This document shows, piece after piece, positions 34,737 through 44,319 of a DNA stretch of 64,000 nucleotides. Source of the stretch: Brevibacillus migulae (GTDB taxonomy: Bacteria; Bacillota; Bacilli; Brevibacillales; Brevibacillaceae); assembly GCF_004521915.1 (NCBI RefSeq), contig NZ_SDKD01000005.1, positions 158,323 through 222,322 of the forward strand, given 5' to 3'. Each line of letters starts with the position of its first letter. The stretch's first letter is position 1. Made by a program: the position numbers and the translations under genes. A model generated the notes under the pieces. That model saw only the letters and a list, made by a program, of their open reading frames with translations. It did no database searches and had not been told where the DNA came from.

Positions 34737-34844
34737 TCACCAGATTAGAGGAGTAATACTCCCCGGAAATCCCGGAGCATCACTCTTTACGACATCTTGT
34801 TCACCTCCATTCCCGATAAAAATAAGAGTCAAATAACTTCTCAT
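34737..34844 (-). CDS. Possible 35-residue peptide, low confidence
   Basis: A minus-strand ATG frame of 35 codons: hydrophobic start MRSYLTLIFIGNGG, then a polar part and a Pro/Gly-rich end GFPGSITPLIW. The site before its ATG is weak. A strong GGAGGTGAACAAG lies inside the frame directly before another ATG that opens only a two-codon frame. It looks like a small secreted or signalling peptide, but could be chance. Confidence 0.2.
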   Translation of the reverse strand: MRSYLTLIFIGNGGEQDVVKSDAPGFPGSITPLIW

Positions 34845-34894
34845 GTGTCTGGATATCCTATCTACTGCCAATAAATGGATGCGAGGTGGCGGGT

Positions 34895-36307
34895 GTGGTT
34901 TTTTCCAGTTTTGTTTTTCTGTTCGGCTTTCTCCCCTTACTGCTTCTTCTTTATTTTCTCGCAAAACGACGAGTAAAAAACAGCGTACTGTTGGTCTTCT
35001 CCGTGCTCTTTTATGCCTGGGGAGAACCGCTATGGGTAGCCGTCCTTTTGCTAAGTGTATGCGGCGGCTGGATCGGCGGAACGCAGTTGGAACGTTATCG
35101 GGACAGACCCGCAAGCAAGCTTGTGCTGGCCTTCGCCGTTGCTTTTCAGATCTTGCTCCTTTTTTACTTCAAATATATCGGGTTTCTATTAGATACGCTG
35201 CGTTCAATTACCTCCATCGATATTCAGGTTGAAACACCAGGTTTACCCATCGGTATTTCTTTTTTTACGTTTCAAGTGATTTCCTACCTGATTGATGTTT
35301 ATCGTAAAGAAGCGCCCGCCCTTTCTTCTTTTTCCAAGCTGCTGCTCTATATCTCCCTGTTTCCACAGCTGGTGGCAGGCCCGATCGTCCGCTACGCGGA
35401 TGTGCAAGATCAACTCACACATCGTCGGGTGACCCTGGAAGGGTTTAGTCAAGGCGTTATCCGCTTTTCCATCGGTCTTGGAAAAAAAGTAGTGCTCGCC
35501 AATTCCTTGTCAGATGGTGTGACCCTGTTTCTGGATGGGGATTTGCATGATTTATCAGTCATGGGCGCTTGGTTCGGGATCATCCTCTTTGCACTCCAAA
35601 TTTATTTTGATTTCTCGGGCTACTCCGATATGGCGATTGGTCTGGGATACATGTATGGCTTTCGGTTTCGGGAAAATTTTGATTATCCCTATATCTCTCG
35701 CAGTGCGACCGAGTTCTGGCGGAGATGGAACATGTCGGTAGGACAGTTTTTCAGAGATTATGTTTACATACCGCTTGGCGGCAACCGTGTGCGGCCGATG
35801 TTCAATCTGTTCGTAGTTTGGTTTTTGACGGGACTATGGCATGGAGCGAGTTGGAATTATGTGCTGTGGGGGCTTTATTTCGGGGTGTTCATTGCCTTGG
35901 AAAAACGATTCCTGCATCGTTTGCTTTCCACACTTCCGGCAGTCGTCTCCCACCTATATTTTCTCGTTGTAGTACTCGTTGGATGGGTATTGTTTTATTT
36001 CGAATCTCTCTCCCGCGGCCTCATGTATTTACGCATCATGTTTGGGATGGCCGCTGTACCATTGACCGATATGCAGCTGCTTATTCATTTCCGCAATCAC
36101 CTGTTTTTGCTGACGGTTGCCTGCATCGCCGCTTCACCTTTACCGCGGCTCTTTCACGGCAAAACGTCGGACTATCTACGCCTGCGGCCCGCGGGTGCGC
36201 TATATGTCAATCTCCTGATTCCTACGTTGTGCCTTGGCGTACTGACAATCTCTACCCTGTTGCTTGTTGGTAAAACCTACACTCCGTTCTTCTATTTTCG
36301 CTTTTAA
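34895..36307 (+). CDS. MBOAT-family O-acyltransferase (AlgI/PatA-like)
   Basis: A 470-residue polytopic membrane protein with about 11 helices, starting MVFSSFVFLFGFLPLL as AlgI-type proteins do. It has SATEFWRRWNMSVGQFFRDYVYIPLGGNR and the catalytic His in LTGLWHGASWNYVLWG. The family moves acyl groups across the membrane to surface polysaccharides. The GTG at 34895 with GAGGTGG upstream is preferred over the in-frame GTG at 34886. It works with the DHHW gene 18 bases downstream. Confidence 0.88.
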   Translation: MVFSSFVFLFGFLPLLLLLYFLAKRRVKNSVLLVFSVLFYAWGEPLWVAVLLLSVCGGWIGGTQLERYRDRPASKLVLAFAVAFQILLLFYFKYIGFLLDTLRSITSIDIQVETPGLPIGISFFTFQVISYLIDVYRKEAPALSSFSKLLLYISLFPQLVAGPIVRYADVQDQLTHRRVTLEGFSQGVIRFSIGLGKKVVLANSLSDGVTLFLDGDLHDLSVMGAWFGIILFALQIYFDFSGYSDMAIGLGYMYGFRFRENFDYPYISRSATEFWRRWNMSVGQFFRDYVYIPLGGNRVRPMFNLFVVWFLTGLWHGASWNYVLWGLYFGVFIALEKRFLHRLLSTLPAVVSHLYFLVVVLVGWVLFYFESLSRGLMYLRIMFGMAAVPLTDMQLLIHFRNHLFLLTVACIAASPLPRLFHGKTSDYLRLRPAGALYVNLLIPTLCLGVLTISTLLLVGKTYTPFFYFRF

Positions 36308-36325
36308 TGGAGGGAATGCGCGTAT

Positions 36326-37681
36326 ATGCGTATCGCACAGATTGTGCAAATCGTTTTCTTTATCTTGTTTTTGTGCGCCGGCATCGTCATGAATACTGTA
36401 CATGGCGATCATGAATCCATTTCCGAAACGGAGAACCGCGCGCTTGCCGCCCTGCCCCGCTGGTCAAGTGAGGCGTTTTGGTCCGGAGCATTCTTGCGTG
36501 GTTTGGAAAACTATTTGGCAGACCATGTAGCGTACCGCGATTCGTTGGTGAGAGTGAGCAACCTATTATCTTCATGGAGAGGCCTGCCCGGCCGGGGTGA
36601 TGCCTTCATTGTCGCTTCACAGGCGGACAATACGGCGGACTCGGTCGGCCGTCCAGCGGAGAAGCAGATGGGGCCGCAGCCGACGACTTCCCTTTCGCCT
36701 ACCACTTCTCCCTCGACAGCTGCGCAAACGGCTGTGGCCAAGCCGGTACAGAAGCAAAAGTCAGGAGAAACAGAACCTGGGCGAGTGATCGGGAAGGTAT
36801 TGATTGTGGGCAATCGTGCGATGTACTTGTATTCCTATGTTCCCGCCGCAGGAATGGCATTTGCGGATACCGTGAACGCATTTCGCGCTGAGCTCACCCA
36901 GCGCTACGGACAACAGGTACACCTTTCTGTGCTGCTTGCGCCATCCGCTGTTGAATTTGTGGAAAATCCTCAACTAAAAAGCTTGTCCTCTTCACAAGAA
37001 CAAGCGATCATGTCCGTCTATGAGCAAATCGATGAAGCGGTGACGAAGGTAAATGCGACCCCTTACTTACGTGAACACGCCGCTGAAGAGTTATTCTTTC
37101 GCACGGATCACCATTGGACCGCTACCGGCGCCTATTATGCTTACCAAGCTTTTATGGAGGCGCGCGGAATCCCTCCTGTTCCGCTCACTCAATACAAAAC
37201 GCAGAAAGTAAACGGGTTTCTCGGTTCGCTCTATGCCTCCACCCTGAACAAAAAGCTGGAGGCCCATCCGGACACGATATTGTTGTATCAACCGTTCATC
37301 GCACATCAATACCAAGTGTATTACAGCGGTCCCTTAAAGATGAAGCTTCTCGACATGAATCATGCGAACCGGAAAAACAAGTATCGCATCTTTTTGAGCG
37401 GAGACAGGCCCTGGGGGAAAATTGCCACCCAGGTAAATAATAATCGGAGGATCGCAGTGATTAAAGACTCTTATGGGAATGCGTTTATCCCGTTCCTTCT
37501 CCCGCATTTCCAGGAGATTTACATCATTGATCCCAGGCAATTTGACAAGCCGTTGTACTCGTTTATCGAAGATCATCAAATCAATGAGGTACTTATCCTC
37601 GCGAATACAACCATCACTACCTATAGCGGCTTTACCGACTTGATCCGAAAACGGATGCAGGCTGCGCCCGAGGAAAAATAG
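36326..37681 (+). CDS. DHHW-family protein (AlgX/PatB-like acetylation partner)
   Basis: A 451-residue exported or anchored protein with one N-terminal hydrophobic helix (IVQIVFFILFLCAGIVM). ENRALAALPRW near residue 36, the family motif RTDHHWTATGAYYAY (about 256), and a Ser-containing IKDSYGNAFIPFLLPHF near 390 suggest a SGNH-type active site. A low-complexity Pro/Thr/Ser stretch (about 115-145) is a flexible linker. It likely transfers acetyl groups supplied by the MBOAT protein to an extracellular glycan. Convergent with cobT. Confidence 0.85.
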   Translation: MRIAQIVQIVFFILFLCAGIVMNTVHGDHESISETENRALAALPRWSSEAFWSGAFLRGLENYLADHVAYRDSLVRVSNLLSSWRGLPGRGDAFIVASQADNTADSVGRPAEKQMGPQPTTSLSPTTSPSTAAQTAVAKPVQKQKSGETEPGRVIGKVLIVGNRAMYLYSYVPAAGMAFADTVNAFRAELTQRYGQQVHLSVLLAPSAVEFVENPQLKSLSSSQEQAIMSVYEQIDEAVTKVNATPYLREHAAEELFFRTDHHWTATGAYYAYQAFMEARGIPPVPLTQYKTQKVNGFLGSLYASTLNKKLEAHPDTILLYQPFIAHQYQVYYSGPLKMKLLDMNHANRKNKYRIFLSGDRPWGKIATQVNNNRRIAVIKDSYGNAFIPFLLPHFQEIYIIDPRQFDKPLYSFIEDHQINEVLILANTTITTYSGFTDLIRKRMQAAPEEK

Positions 37682-37738
37682 TAGCGAAAAATCTCGTCAG
37701 GCTCGTACGCTTCAGTTAAGCAGACATCGATTTACGAA

Positions 37739-38794
37739 TCACTCCCGTTTTTCGGAAATCCCTGCTGAGGAGAAAGTGGCCATTTCCCGCACCATGCGGA
37801 CTGCTGCTTCCAAGATCGGAAAGGCTACCGCGGCACCGCTCCCTTCACCCAGTCGCAGCTGCAAATCGAGGATCGGCTCGGCTGCCAACTCAGCCAGTAC
37901 ACGGGCATGGCCCGGCTCCTGTGATTGATGACCAAACAGCAGGTAGTCTCTTACCTGCGGCTCAATCCGGACAGCAAGCAGAGCCGCCACCGAAGAGATG
38001 AAGCCGTCTGCGAGAACCGGGATGCGCCGGGATGCGGCTCCGATCACTGCGCCCGCCATCGCGCCGATTTCGAGTCCCCCTACTTTTGCCAGCACATCAA
38101 TCGCATCAGCGGCGTTGGGGCGACGTGCTTCCAGCGCTTGTTTCACGACTTTCTTTTTATGGGCAAAGGCGTCTTCTGCCACCCCGGTTCCTCTGCCTAC
38201 GATTTCTTCTGGATCTGCTCCGGTGAAAGCAGCGAGGATCGCACTGCTGCTCGTCGTGTTTCCAATCCCCATCTCTCCGATGATGAGCAGGCGGGCGCCT
38301 TCTCCGATGATGGTTTCTGCGCTTTCGATTCCTACAGCCAGGCAGCGCTCAGCTTCAGCTCGCGTCATCGCATCCTCGCGCAGCATGTTTCCGGTTCCTG
38401 GACGCACTTTTTTCCTCCAGATATCTGGAGCCTCGGGATCGCTGATCACACCTACATCCACCACACGCAGTAAGCCGCCAATGTGCCGCGCGAACACATT
38501 GATGGCCGCTCCTCCGCTTGCAAAGTTCATGACCATCTGGGCGGTCACTTCCTGGGGAAATGCGGAAACCCCCTCTTCCACCACGCCATGATCGCCGGCA
38601 AACACCAGTATGCCAGGGGGAGAGATCTGCGGAAACGGCTCACCGGTCATGCCCGCTAACCGGATGGCCAGCTCCTCCAATCTTCCCAAACTGCCCGGCG
38701 GCTTGGTCAGCTGATCGATGTGGCGGCGAGCTTTCTCTGCCGCTTCCGTATCCAAGGCGGGTATTCCCCTCGCAACTGCGCTGTATTCACTCAT
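37739..38794 (-). CDS. cobT: Nicotinate-nucleotide:dimethylbenzimidazole phosphoribosyltransferase
   Basis: A 351-residue CobT. It makes alpha-ribazole 5'-phosphate from nicotinate mononucleotide and a lower-ligand base. Segments: KPPGSLGRLEELA, VFAGDHGVVEEGVSAFPQEVTAQMV, GEMGIGNTTSSSAI, GRGTGV, and the C-terminal LRLGEGSGAAVAFPILEAAVRM with the catalytic Glu. Last gene of the second cobalamin unit. Ribosome binding site AAGGAG. Confidence 0.93.
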   Translation of the reverse strand: MSEYSAVARGIPALDTEAAEKARRHIDQLTKPPGSLGRLEELAIRLAGMTGEPFPQISPPGILVFAGDHGVVEEGVSAFPQEVTAQMVMNFASGGAAINVFARHIGGLLRVVDVGVISDPEAPDIWRKKVRPGTGNMLREDAMTRAEAERCLAVGIESAETIIGEGARLLIIGEMGIGNTTSSSAILAAFTGADPEEIVGRGTGVAEDAFAHKKKVVKQALEARRPNAADAIDVLAKVGGLEIGAMAGAVIGAASRRIPVLADGFISSVAALLAVRIEPQVRDYLLFGHQSQEPGHARVLAELAAEPILDLQLRLGEGSGAAVAFPILEAAVRMVREMATFSSAGISEKRE

Positions 38795-38797
38795 TGT

Positions 38798-40321
38798 TTA
38801 CGCTCCTTCCACCGTGTGTTGACGTTGAAAAGCTTCCATTTGCTCCTCGATGACATCCAGTTTTACATGTGCCCGGACTTGCTCGGCAAGCATATCGAAC
38901 CCTGCCTCGCGCATGCGGATAAACGAAGGACGATCCGTGAGAGGTGCCAATCCTTTCGCTGCACGCAGCTCATTGAGTAAGTGCGTGCGAAACCCATCGT
39001 TATGGAAAATCCCGTGAAAATAAGTGCCGAGCAAGCGGCCACCTGCCGCATAGACTCCCTCTGACCGATCGGCCAACGTGATGAATGGCGCGGTCATTGC
39101 TGTGGCGACTGATTCGCCCATATGGATTTCATAGCCTTCCACTTCAAAATAGTTGTCTGCATAATAAGCATGGCCACGGGAAAGTACGGTAGTTTTGTTG
39201 CGCTGTAACGTTGTTCTTACAGGCAAGAGACCCATGCCTGCCACCTCACGTTGCGGCGATTCCACGCCATGCGGATCGGCAATGCTCTCACCCAGCATTT
39301 GATAGCCGCCGCAAATGCCGACCACATGTGTCCGCCGTTTCCGGTGAAGATGCAGGATCTCCCCTTCCAGCCCTGTCTGGCGCAGGAAGAGCAAGTCCTC
39401 GATCGTATTCTTGCTTCCGGGGAGAATGATCAGATCAGGGGTTCCGAGCTCGTCCTGTCGATTCACAAAGCGCACGCGGCAGTCCGGCTCGACGAAAAAG
39501 GGATCAGCATCCGTGAAATTGGAGATGTATGGGTAACGGATGACAACGATGTCCAGCACAGCCGCATCCGGAGTTCGCCCCTTGTATTTATGCAAAATCA
39601 GAGAGTCTTCTGCGTCGATCATCAGCTCTGGCAAAAACGGAATGACGCCCAGCACCGGCTTGCCCGTATATTGCTCGAACCAGTCCAAGCCCGGTTGCAG
39701 CAAGCCCAGATCACCGCGGAACCGATTGATGATCACACCGATGACCCTCTCCCGATCCTGCGGTTCCAATAACTGCAGGGTACCGACCAGACTGGCAAAG
39801 ACCCCGCCTCGTTCGATATCCGCTACAAGGATGACGGGAGCGTTCGCCATACGGGCGACACGCATGTTGACCAATTCCCGATCATTCAGATTGATCTCGG
39901 CAGGGCTGCCTGCCCCTTCGATTACGATGCGCTCGTATGCGCGGGCCAGCCGATCGTAAGCGTCTTGAATCACCCGCAAGCCGATGGGAAAGAACTCCAT
40001 GCGGTAAGCTGTCGCCTTCATGTTGCTGTAGGGCTCTCCGTGAACCACGATTTGCGATTCCTGTTCGCGGGTCGGCTTGATCAGGATGGGATTCATGTCG
40101 GTCGTCGCCGGGATGCGTGCCGCTTCCGCCTGTACACCCTGGGCGCGGCCAATTTCTTTTCCGTCGATGGTCACATACGAGTTGAGCGCCATATTTTGCG
40201 ATTTGAAAGGAGCGGTCTTATAGCCCATTTGCGAAAAAATGCGGCAAAAGGCGGTGGCGATCACACTTTTCCCCGCATCCGAGCCCGTTCCTTGTATCAT
40301 GAGCGGCAGTGCCTTACGCAT
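38798..40321 (-). CDS. cobQ: Cobyric acid synthase
   Basis: A 507-residue glutamine-dependent amidase (CobQ/CbiP) that amidates side chains b, d, e and g of adenosylcobyrinic acid diamide. N-terminal P-loop-like MIQGTGSDAGKS, central IVIEGAGSPAEINLNDRELVNM, and a class I GATase with Cys in VGICGGYQMLG and His in TYFHGIFHN. The ATG at 40321 behind AAGGAGGTC is chosen; it overlaps the cobB stop by 8 bases. Confidence 0.94.
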   Translation of the reverse strand: MRKALPLMIQGTGSDAGKSVIATAFCRIFSQMGYKTAPFKSQNMALNSYVTIDGKEIGRAQGVQAEAARIPATTDMNPILIKPTREQESQIVVHGEPYSNMKATAYRMEFFPIGLRVIQDAYDRLARAYERIVIEGAGSPAEINLNDRELVNMRVARMANAPVILVADIERGGVFASLVGTLQLLEPQDRERVIGVIINRFRGDLGLLQPGLDWFEQYTGKPVLGVIPFLPELMIDAEDSLILHKYKGRTPDAAVLDIVVIRYPYISNFTDADPFFVEPDCRVRFVNRQDELGTPDLIILPGSKNTIEDLLFLRQTGLEGEILHLHRKRRTHVVGICGGYQMLGESIADPHGVESPQREVAGMGLLPVRTTLQRNKTTVLSRGHAYYADNYFEVEGYEIHMGESVATAMTAPFITLADRSEGVYAAGGRLLGTYFHGIFHNDGFRTHLLNELRAAKGLAPLTDRPSFIRMREAGFDMLAEQVRAHVKLDVIEEQMEAFQRQHTVEGA

Positions 40322-41687
40322 GGCATCTGACCTCCTTGCAGCGATCCAGCCAGCGGTGTACCATTCCTGGATTGGATGCAAAATGAAGATGGGTATAACC
40401 TGCGACGAGGTTGCCTGAGAGATAGCCCTCCGCTTTTACCCCACGCAGGCCTTTCGTTTCATAGGCGGGAGTGAACGTCTCTTTTGCCTGAAAGGTAGAG
40501 TAGTGAAACTCATGTCCTCGAGCCTCTTCCCCCTCATCCAGCAGAAAGTTGCCTTCGTATCCTCTCACTTCCCGATAGCCGAGCGCAGCCAACTTATTCT
40601 GCATGGTGACGGTGCCGGGGATGAGACCGACCATGGGATAAGCTTCGCCTGTGGTCGTTACCAATTGCTCGGTCAGATACATAAAGCCGCCGCATTCGGC
40701 CAGCGTCGGAAGGCCGGAGCGGATCGCCTCCCGGATGGATACTTTCACCGGCTCATTTGCAGCCAATTGTGCGGCAAACTCCTCCGGAAAACCCCCGCCA
40801 ATATAAAGGCCATCGGCATCCGCCGGGACCGTTTCACCAGCCAGCGGAGAGAAAAACAGGCACTCGGCCCCGTGGGCTTCCAGCAGCTCAATATTCTCGG
40901 GATAATAGAAGTGAAAGGCAGCATCTCGAGCAATGGCGATACGCACGCGTGGTGCTGCCGGCTGCGGAGCAAACAGTTTTTCCTCTATCGGAAGCGGCTC
41001 TGCCTGCGCAAGCTCGAGCAGCTGCTCCAGATCGGTATTTTTTCCGATCGCTTCGGCAAGGCGGTCAAACAGCGGTTGAAGCTCTCCTCTCTCGACAGAT
41101 GGCACGAGACCCAGATGCCGCTCCGGAATCTCAATCTCGGCCACCCGCTCTAAATAGCCGATGACAGGAATCCCGCATTCCTGCTCAACCGCTTCCTTGA
41201 CGATCCGATAATGACCGACGCTCCCCACTTTATTGGCGAACACCCCGACGATGCGAACAGCCGGGTTAAACAATTGAAAGCCTCTGACGATGGCGGCAGC
41301 GCTGCGGGCCATGCTCTGGCAGTTCAGTACGAGCAGCACGGGAGAATCAGTCAAGATGCTAATCTCAGCCGTACTTCCCTTGTCGCTGGTCGCTTCCTTG
41401 CCATCGTAAAAGCCCATGACGCCCTCGATGATCGCGATATCGGCTCCCCGACTCCCCCGTTGGTAGATTTCCTTGACCGTTTCATGGGAGAGCATCCAGC
41501 TATCCAGATTGCGTGATGCCCGGCCTGTTACTGCCGTATGGTAGGTAGGGTCGATATAGTCCGGGCCGCATTTGAAGCCTTGCACAGCAAGACCCCGTTG
41601 CTTCAAGGCAGCCATCAGGCCAATGGTGACGGTGGTTTTACCCGAGCCGCTGCCCGTGCCTGCGACGACGATTCTGCGATGGGTCAT
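40314..41687 (-). CDS. cobB: Cobyrinic acid a,c-diamide synthase
   Basis: A 457-residue CobB/CbiA. VVAGTGSGSGKTTVTIGLM forms the nucleotide site, IIEGVMGFYDG and LVLNCQSMARS follow, and the GATase domain has Cys in LAECGGFMYLTE and a terminal GYTHLHFASNP. It amidates the a and c side chains of cobyrinic acid. RBS GAGGAGAT. Confidence 0.93.
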   Translation of the reverse strand: MTHRRIVVAGTGSGSGKTTVTIGLMAALKQRGLAVQGFKCGPDYIDPTYHTAVTGRASRNLDSWMLSHETVKEIYQRGSRGADIAIIEGVMGFYDGKEATSDKGSTAEISILTDSPVLLVLNCQSMARSAAAIVRGFQLFNPAVRIVGVFANKVGSVGHYRIVKEAVEQECGIPVIGYLERVAEIEIPERHLGLVPSVERGELQPLFDRLAEAIGKNTDLEQLLELAQAEPLPIEEKLFAPQPAAPRVRIAIARDAAFHFYYPENIELLEAHGAECLFFSPLAGETVPADADGLYIGGGFPEEFAAQLAANEPVKVSIREAIRSGLPTLAECGGFMYLTEQLVTTTGEAYPMVGLIPGTVTMQNKLAALGYREVRGYEGNFLLDEGEEARGHEFHYSTFQAKETFTPAYETKGLRGVKAEGYLSGNLVAGYTHLHFASNPGMVHRWLDRCKEVRCHA

Positions 41688-41705
41688 TTCATCTCCTCCT
41701 CTCTA

Positions 41706-42833
41706 TTAAGGGTGTGTCAGGATGCCGACCGACAGCGTCACATTGCCTGCCTTCTTTTTCGTCACAACCAGCTGTTCTGCTCCCGTATATCGTTTTACCG
41801 CTGGTTCGCTCACCCCATATGCGCCCGTGAATTTGTATACAGTGTCAGATGGCTCCTCGATAGGAACCTGATTCAGCTCGTCCGGTGTGTAATGAATGAA
41901 ATCCCAACCGTATTTGTCGCAGATCGCTAGAAGTCCTTCCTCGTCCTTTTTGAGATCGATCGTACAGACGGCCTTGACACTGAGGATGGAGAAACGGCAT
42001 TCTTCCAGCGTATTTAGAATGACCGCTTCGATCTCTTCTACGGATGTGCCGCGGTTGCAACCGATGCCAAGCGCAATGACCTTGGGACGGTAAAGCACTC
42101 CATTTTGCAAAATCGCTTCCTCTTCCGGAGAGAGCAAACGGTGGGTAATGACTAGCGCCGCCTGAGGCTCATCCTGGAGAGCTGCCGCAATGCCATCATA
42201 CAGCCGGATGTTGGGCGGCATCGGAGTATCGTGCATCCACCAGTCTCGTTCCCCCGACTCCTGTACAACTGCTACCCGCTCTTCGTTGACTACGGAAGCG
42301 CTGACTGGCGTCAACTTCTCTGCCGACTCCCACTGCCAGCCGAATCGACGGCCAAACAGATCGACCGGGATCGTCTTCTGGACATCGGATGCGGTGGTGA
42401 TGATCGCCCGTGCTCCGATCATGGCGGCCACTTCCCGTGTCAGCTCATTGGCCCCGCCCAAATGGCCGGAGAGGACGCTGATCGCATGCTCTCCCTTGTC
42501 GTCAATGACGACAATGCCGGGGTCTGTTTTTTTATCCTGCAAAAGCGGGGCGATCATGCGTACCACGGCACCAAGTGATATGATCAGGATAATGCCTTTG
42601 TACGCAGGCCACAGCGCTGGCAGCAGCAGACGAACGCTCCCGGTAAACAGCTGGATCCCCCGTTCTTCCTCGTCTCCCGCTGCGAATTTGGACATGTAAA
42701 AGAGATCTGCTTGGGGAAATTGTCGCTGCATGCGTCTGGCCAATTCCACTCCGTGTTTGGTGATGGCGACCAGGCAGTAATCCCCGTGCTGCCGGATTGA
42801 CGGGAGCATGCCTTCCTGCAAAACGATCGTCAT
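41706..42833 (-). CDS. cbiG: Cobalt-precorrin-5A hydrolase
   Basis: A 375-residue CbiG, opening the delta-lactone of cobalt-precorrin-5A with release of acetaldehyde, a step unique to the anaerobic route. CbiG N-terminal domain: LISLGAVVRMIAPLL and ISVLSGHLGGANELTREVA. C-terminal domain: IALGIGCNRGTSVEEIEAVI and VKAVCTIDLKKDEEGL. It overlaps cbiF by 4 bases (ATGA). Confidence 0.93.
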   Translation of the reverse strand: MTIVLQEGMLPSIRQHGDYCLVAITKHGVELARRMQRQFPQADLFYMSKFAAGDEEERGIQLFTGSVRLLLPALWPAYKGIILIISLGAVVRMIAPLLQDKKTDPGIVVIDDKGEHAISVLSGHLGGANELTREVAAMIGARAIITTASDVQKTIPVDLFGRRFGWQWESAEKLTPVSASVVNEERVAVVQESGERDWWMHDTPMPPNIRLYDGIAAALQDEPQAALVITHRLLSPEEEAILQNGVLYRPKVIALGIGCNRGTSVEEIEAVILNTLEECRFSILSVKAVCTIDLKKDEEGLLAICDKYGWDFIHYTPDELNQVPIEEPSDTVYKFTGAYGVSEPAVKRYTGAEQLVVTKKKAGNVTLSVGILTHP

Positions 42834-43612
42834 GGGGACTTCACACCTTTGCGATAGCCGTGGGTAAAAGTCTTGTCGTACAGCTTGGAGCGATACTCCG
42901 TCTTCTCATGGATATGCGGATCAAGCGCCCAGCCCGCGAGAATCATGGCGTGAGAACGGATGCCCAGCTTGCCCATTTCTTCGTCAAGATGCTGCAGGGT
43001 CGTACGGACGATCTGCTGATCCGGCCAGCTTGCCCTCTGCACGACGGCTACGGGAGTATCTAAGCTCCAGCCAGCTTCGGTCAGCTCACGCACCACTTTT
43101 TTCGTCAGCGTCGCACTCAGGAAGAGCGCAAGCGTGCAGTGGTGGGAGGCCAGATCACGCAGTTTTTCGCGCTCCGGCACAGGTGTCCTGCCTTCTGCGC
43201 GGGTCAGGATCAAGGTCTGGGTCAAGTCCGGGACGGTCAGCTCCGCACCGACGGCTGCTGCGGCTGCAAACACGGAGCTCACCCCCGGAATAATCTCGGT
43301 TTCAATGCCTGCTTCTTTGAGCAGGACCATTTGCTCCATGATCGCTCCGTATACGGAAGGGTCGCCCGTGTGCAGGCGGATGACCTTTTTCCCGGCATCG
43401 ATGCGTTCGATCAGAAGACCGACCATTTCTTCCAAAGCCATCCCCGAGCTCTGCAGAACTTCGGCATCCGGCTTGGCACGGGCCACCAGCTCTTCGTTAA
43501 CCAGTGAATCCGTATACAGGATGACATCCGCTTCCTGCAGTAGCTTCAAGCCCTTCACCGTGATCAGGTCGGGATCTCCCGGCCCTGCACCGACGATATA
43601 CAGCTTCCTCAT
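42830..43612 (-). CDS. cbiF: Cobalt-precorrin-4 C11-methyltransferase
   Basis: A 260-residue CbiF/CobM with the tetrapyrrole methylase signature VGAGPGDPDLITVKGLKLLQEADVILYTDSLV, IRLHTGDPSVYGAIMEQM, and GVSSVFAAAAAVGAELTVP. Uses S-adenosylmethionine to methylate C11. Overlaps the genes on both sides by 4 bases. Confidence 0.93.
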   Translation of the reverse strand: MRKLYIVGAGPGDPDLITVKGLKLLQEADVILYTDSLVNEELVARAKPDAEVLQSSGMALEEMVGLLIERIDAGKKVIRLHTGDPSVYGAIMEQMVLLKEAGIETEIIPGVSSVFAAAAAVGAELTVPDLTQTLILTRAEGRTPVPEREKLRDLASHHCTLALFLSATLTKKVVRELTEAGWSLDTPVAVVQRASWPDQQIVRTTLQHLDEEMGKLGIRSHAMILAGWALDPHIHEKTEYRSKLYDKTFTHGYRKGVKSP

Positions 43613-44319
43613 TTTCTCACCACCATCAGTGTAAGATAGCCGAGCTCCGCCCCTGCCAGCTGACGCACGTCAGTCCAGACCACTTCCTCCGTGGAGGTTA
43701 CTTTGGTCGCGACGGCCGCCTTGTGCAGCAGATCCATCTCTTCCAGCAGCTCCAGCACCATATCCAGTACTTTTGCTACCTTCAAGAAAACTACACAATC
43801 ATGCTGGACCAGCGCTGTACGCATGGCTTCCCTGTCTTCCGTCGCCGGGATGATGCCAATCTGCTCGTCGCCGTCTGCAAGCGGCAGTCCCAATCTTGAC
43901 GCCGCCCCGAGGAAAGAGGAGACACCGGGAATCGACCTGATCGGCACCTCGGGATGGGTCTCTTGCATGATCCGCATCATGTGGATGAAAGTGCTGTAAA
44001 AGAGCGGGTCCCCCTCAGTGACAAACGCGACGTCCTTGCCCTGCCGCAGCTGCTCCCACACCTGTGCCGTGGCACGCGCCCACTCCTGTTCCAGGACTTC
44101 CTGGTCTTTGGTCATGGGAAAAACAAGTCCAAGCATCTCTTTTTCTGCCGGGTTGACATACAGCTCTGCAATCTGATGGGCGTAGCTTTTGCTGCCCATC
44201 CGTTTTTTCGGGTAGGCAATGACAGGGGATTCCTTTAATAGGCGAAAAGCCTTGACCGTGATCAGCTCCGGATCGCCCGGGCCCACGCCAATGCCGTATA
44301 ATGTGCCGATGTTGCTCAC
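43609..44319 (-). CDS. cbiL: Cobalt-factor II / precorrin-2 C20-methyltransferase
   Basis: A 236-residue CbiL/CobI with [46 protein letters not shown] and [19 protein letters not shown]. It methylates C20 soon after cobalt insertion. Overlaps cbiET and cbiF by 4 bases each, pointing to translational coupling. Confidence 0.93.
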   Translation of the reverse strand: MSNIGTLYGIGVGPGDPELITVKAFRLLKESPVIAYPKKRMGSKSYAHQIAELYVNPAEKEMLGLVFPMTKDQEVLEQEWARATAQVWEQLRQGKDVAFVTEGDPLFYSTFIHMMRIMQETHPEVPIRSIPGVSSFLGAASRLGLPLADGDEQIGIIPATEDREAMRTALVQHDCVVFLKVAKVLDMVLELLEEMDLLHKAAVATKVTSTEEVVWTDVRQLAGAELGYLTLMVVRK

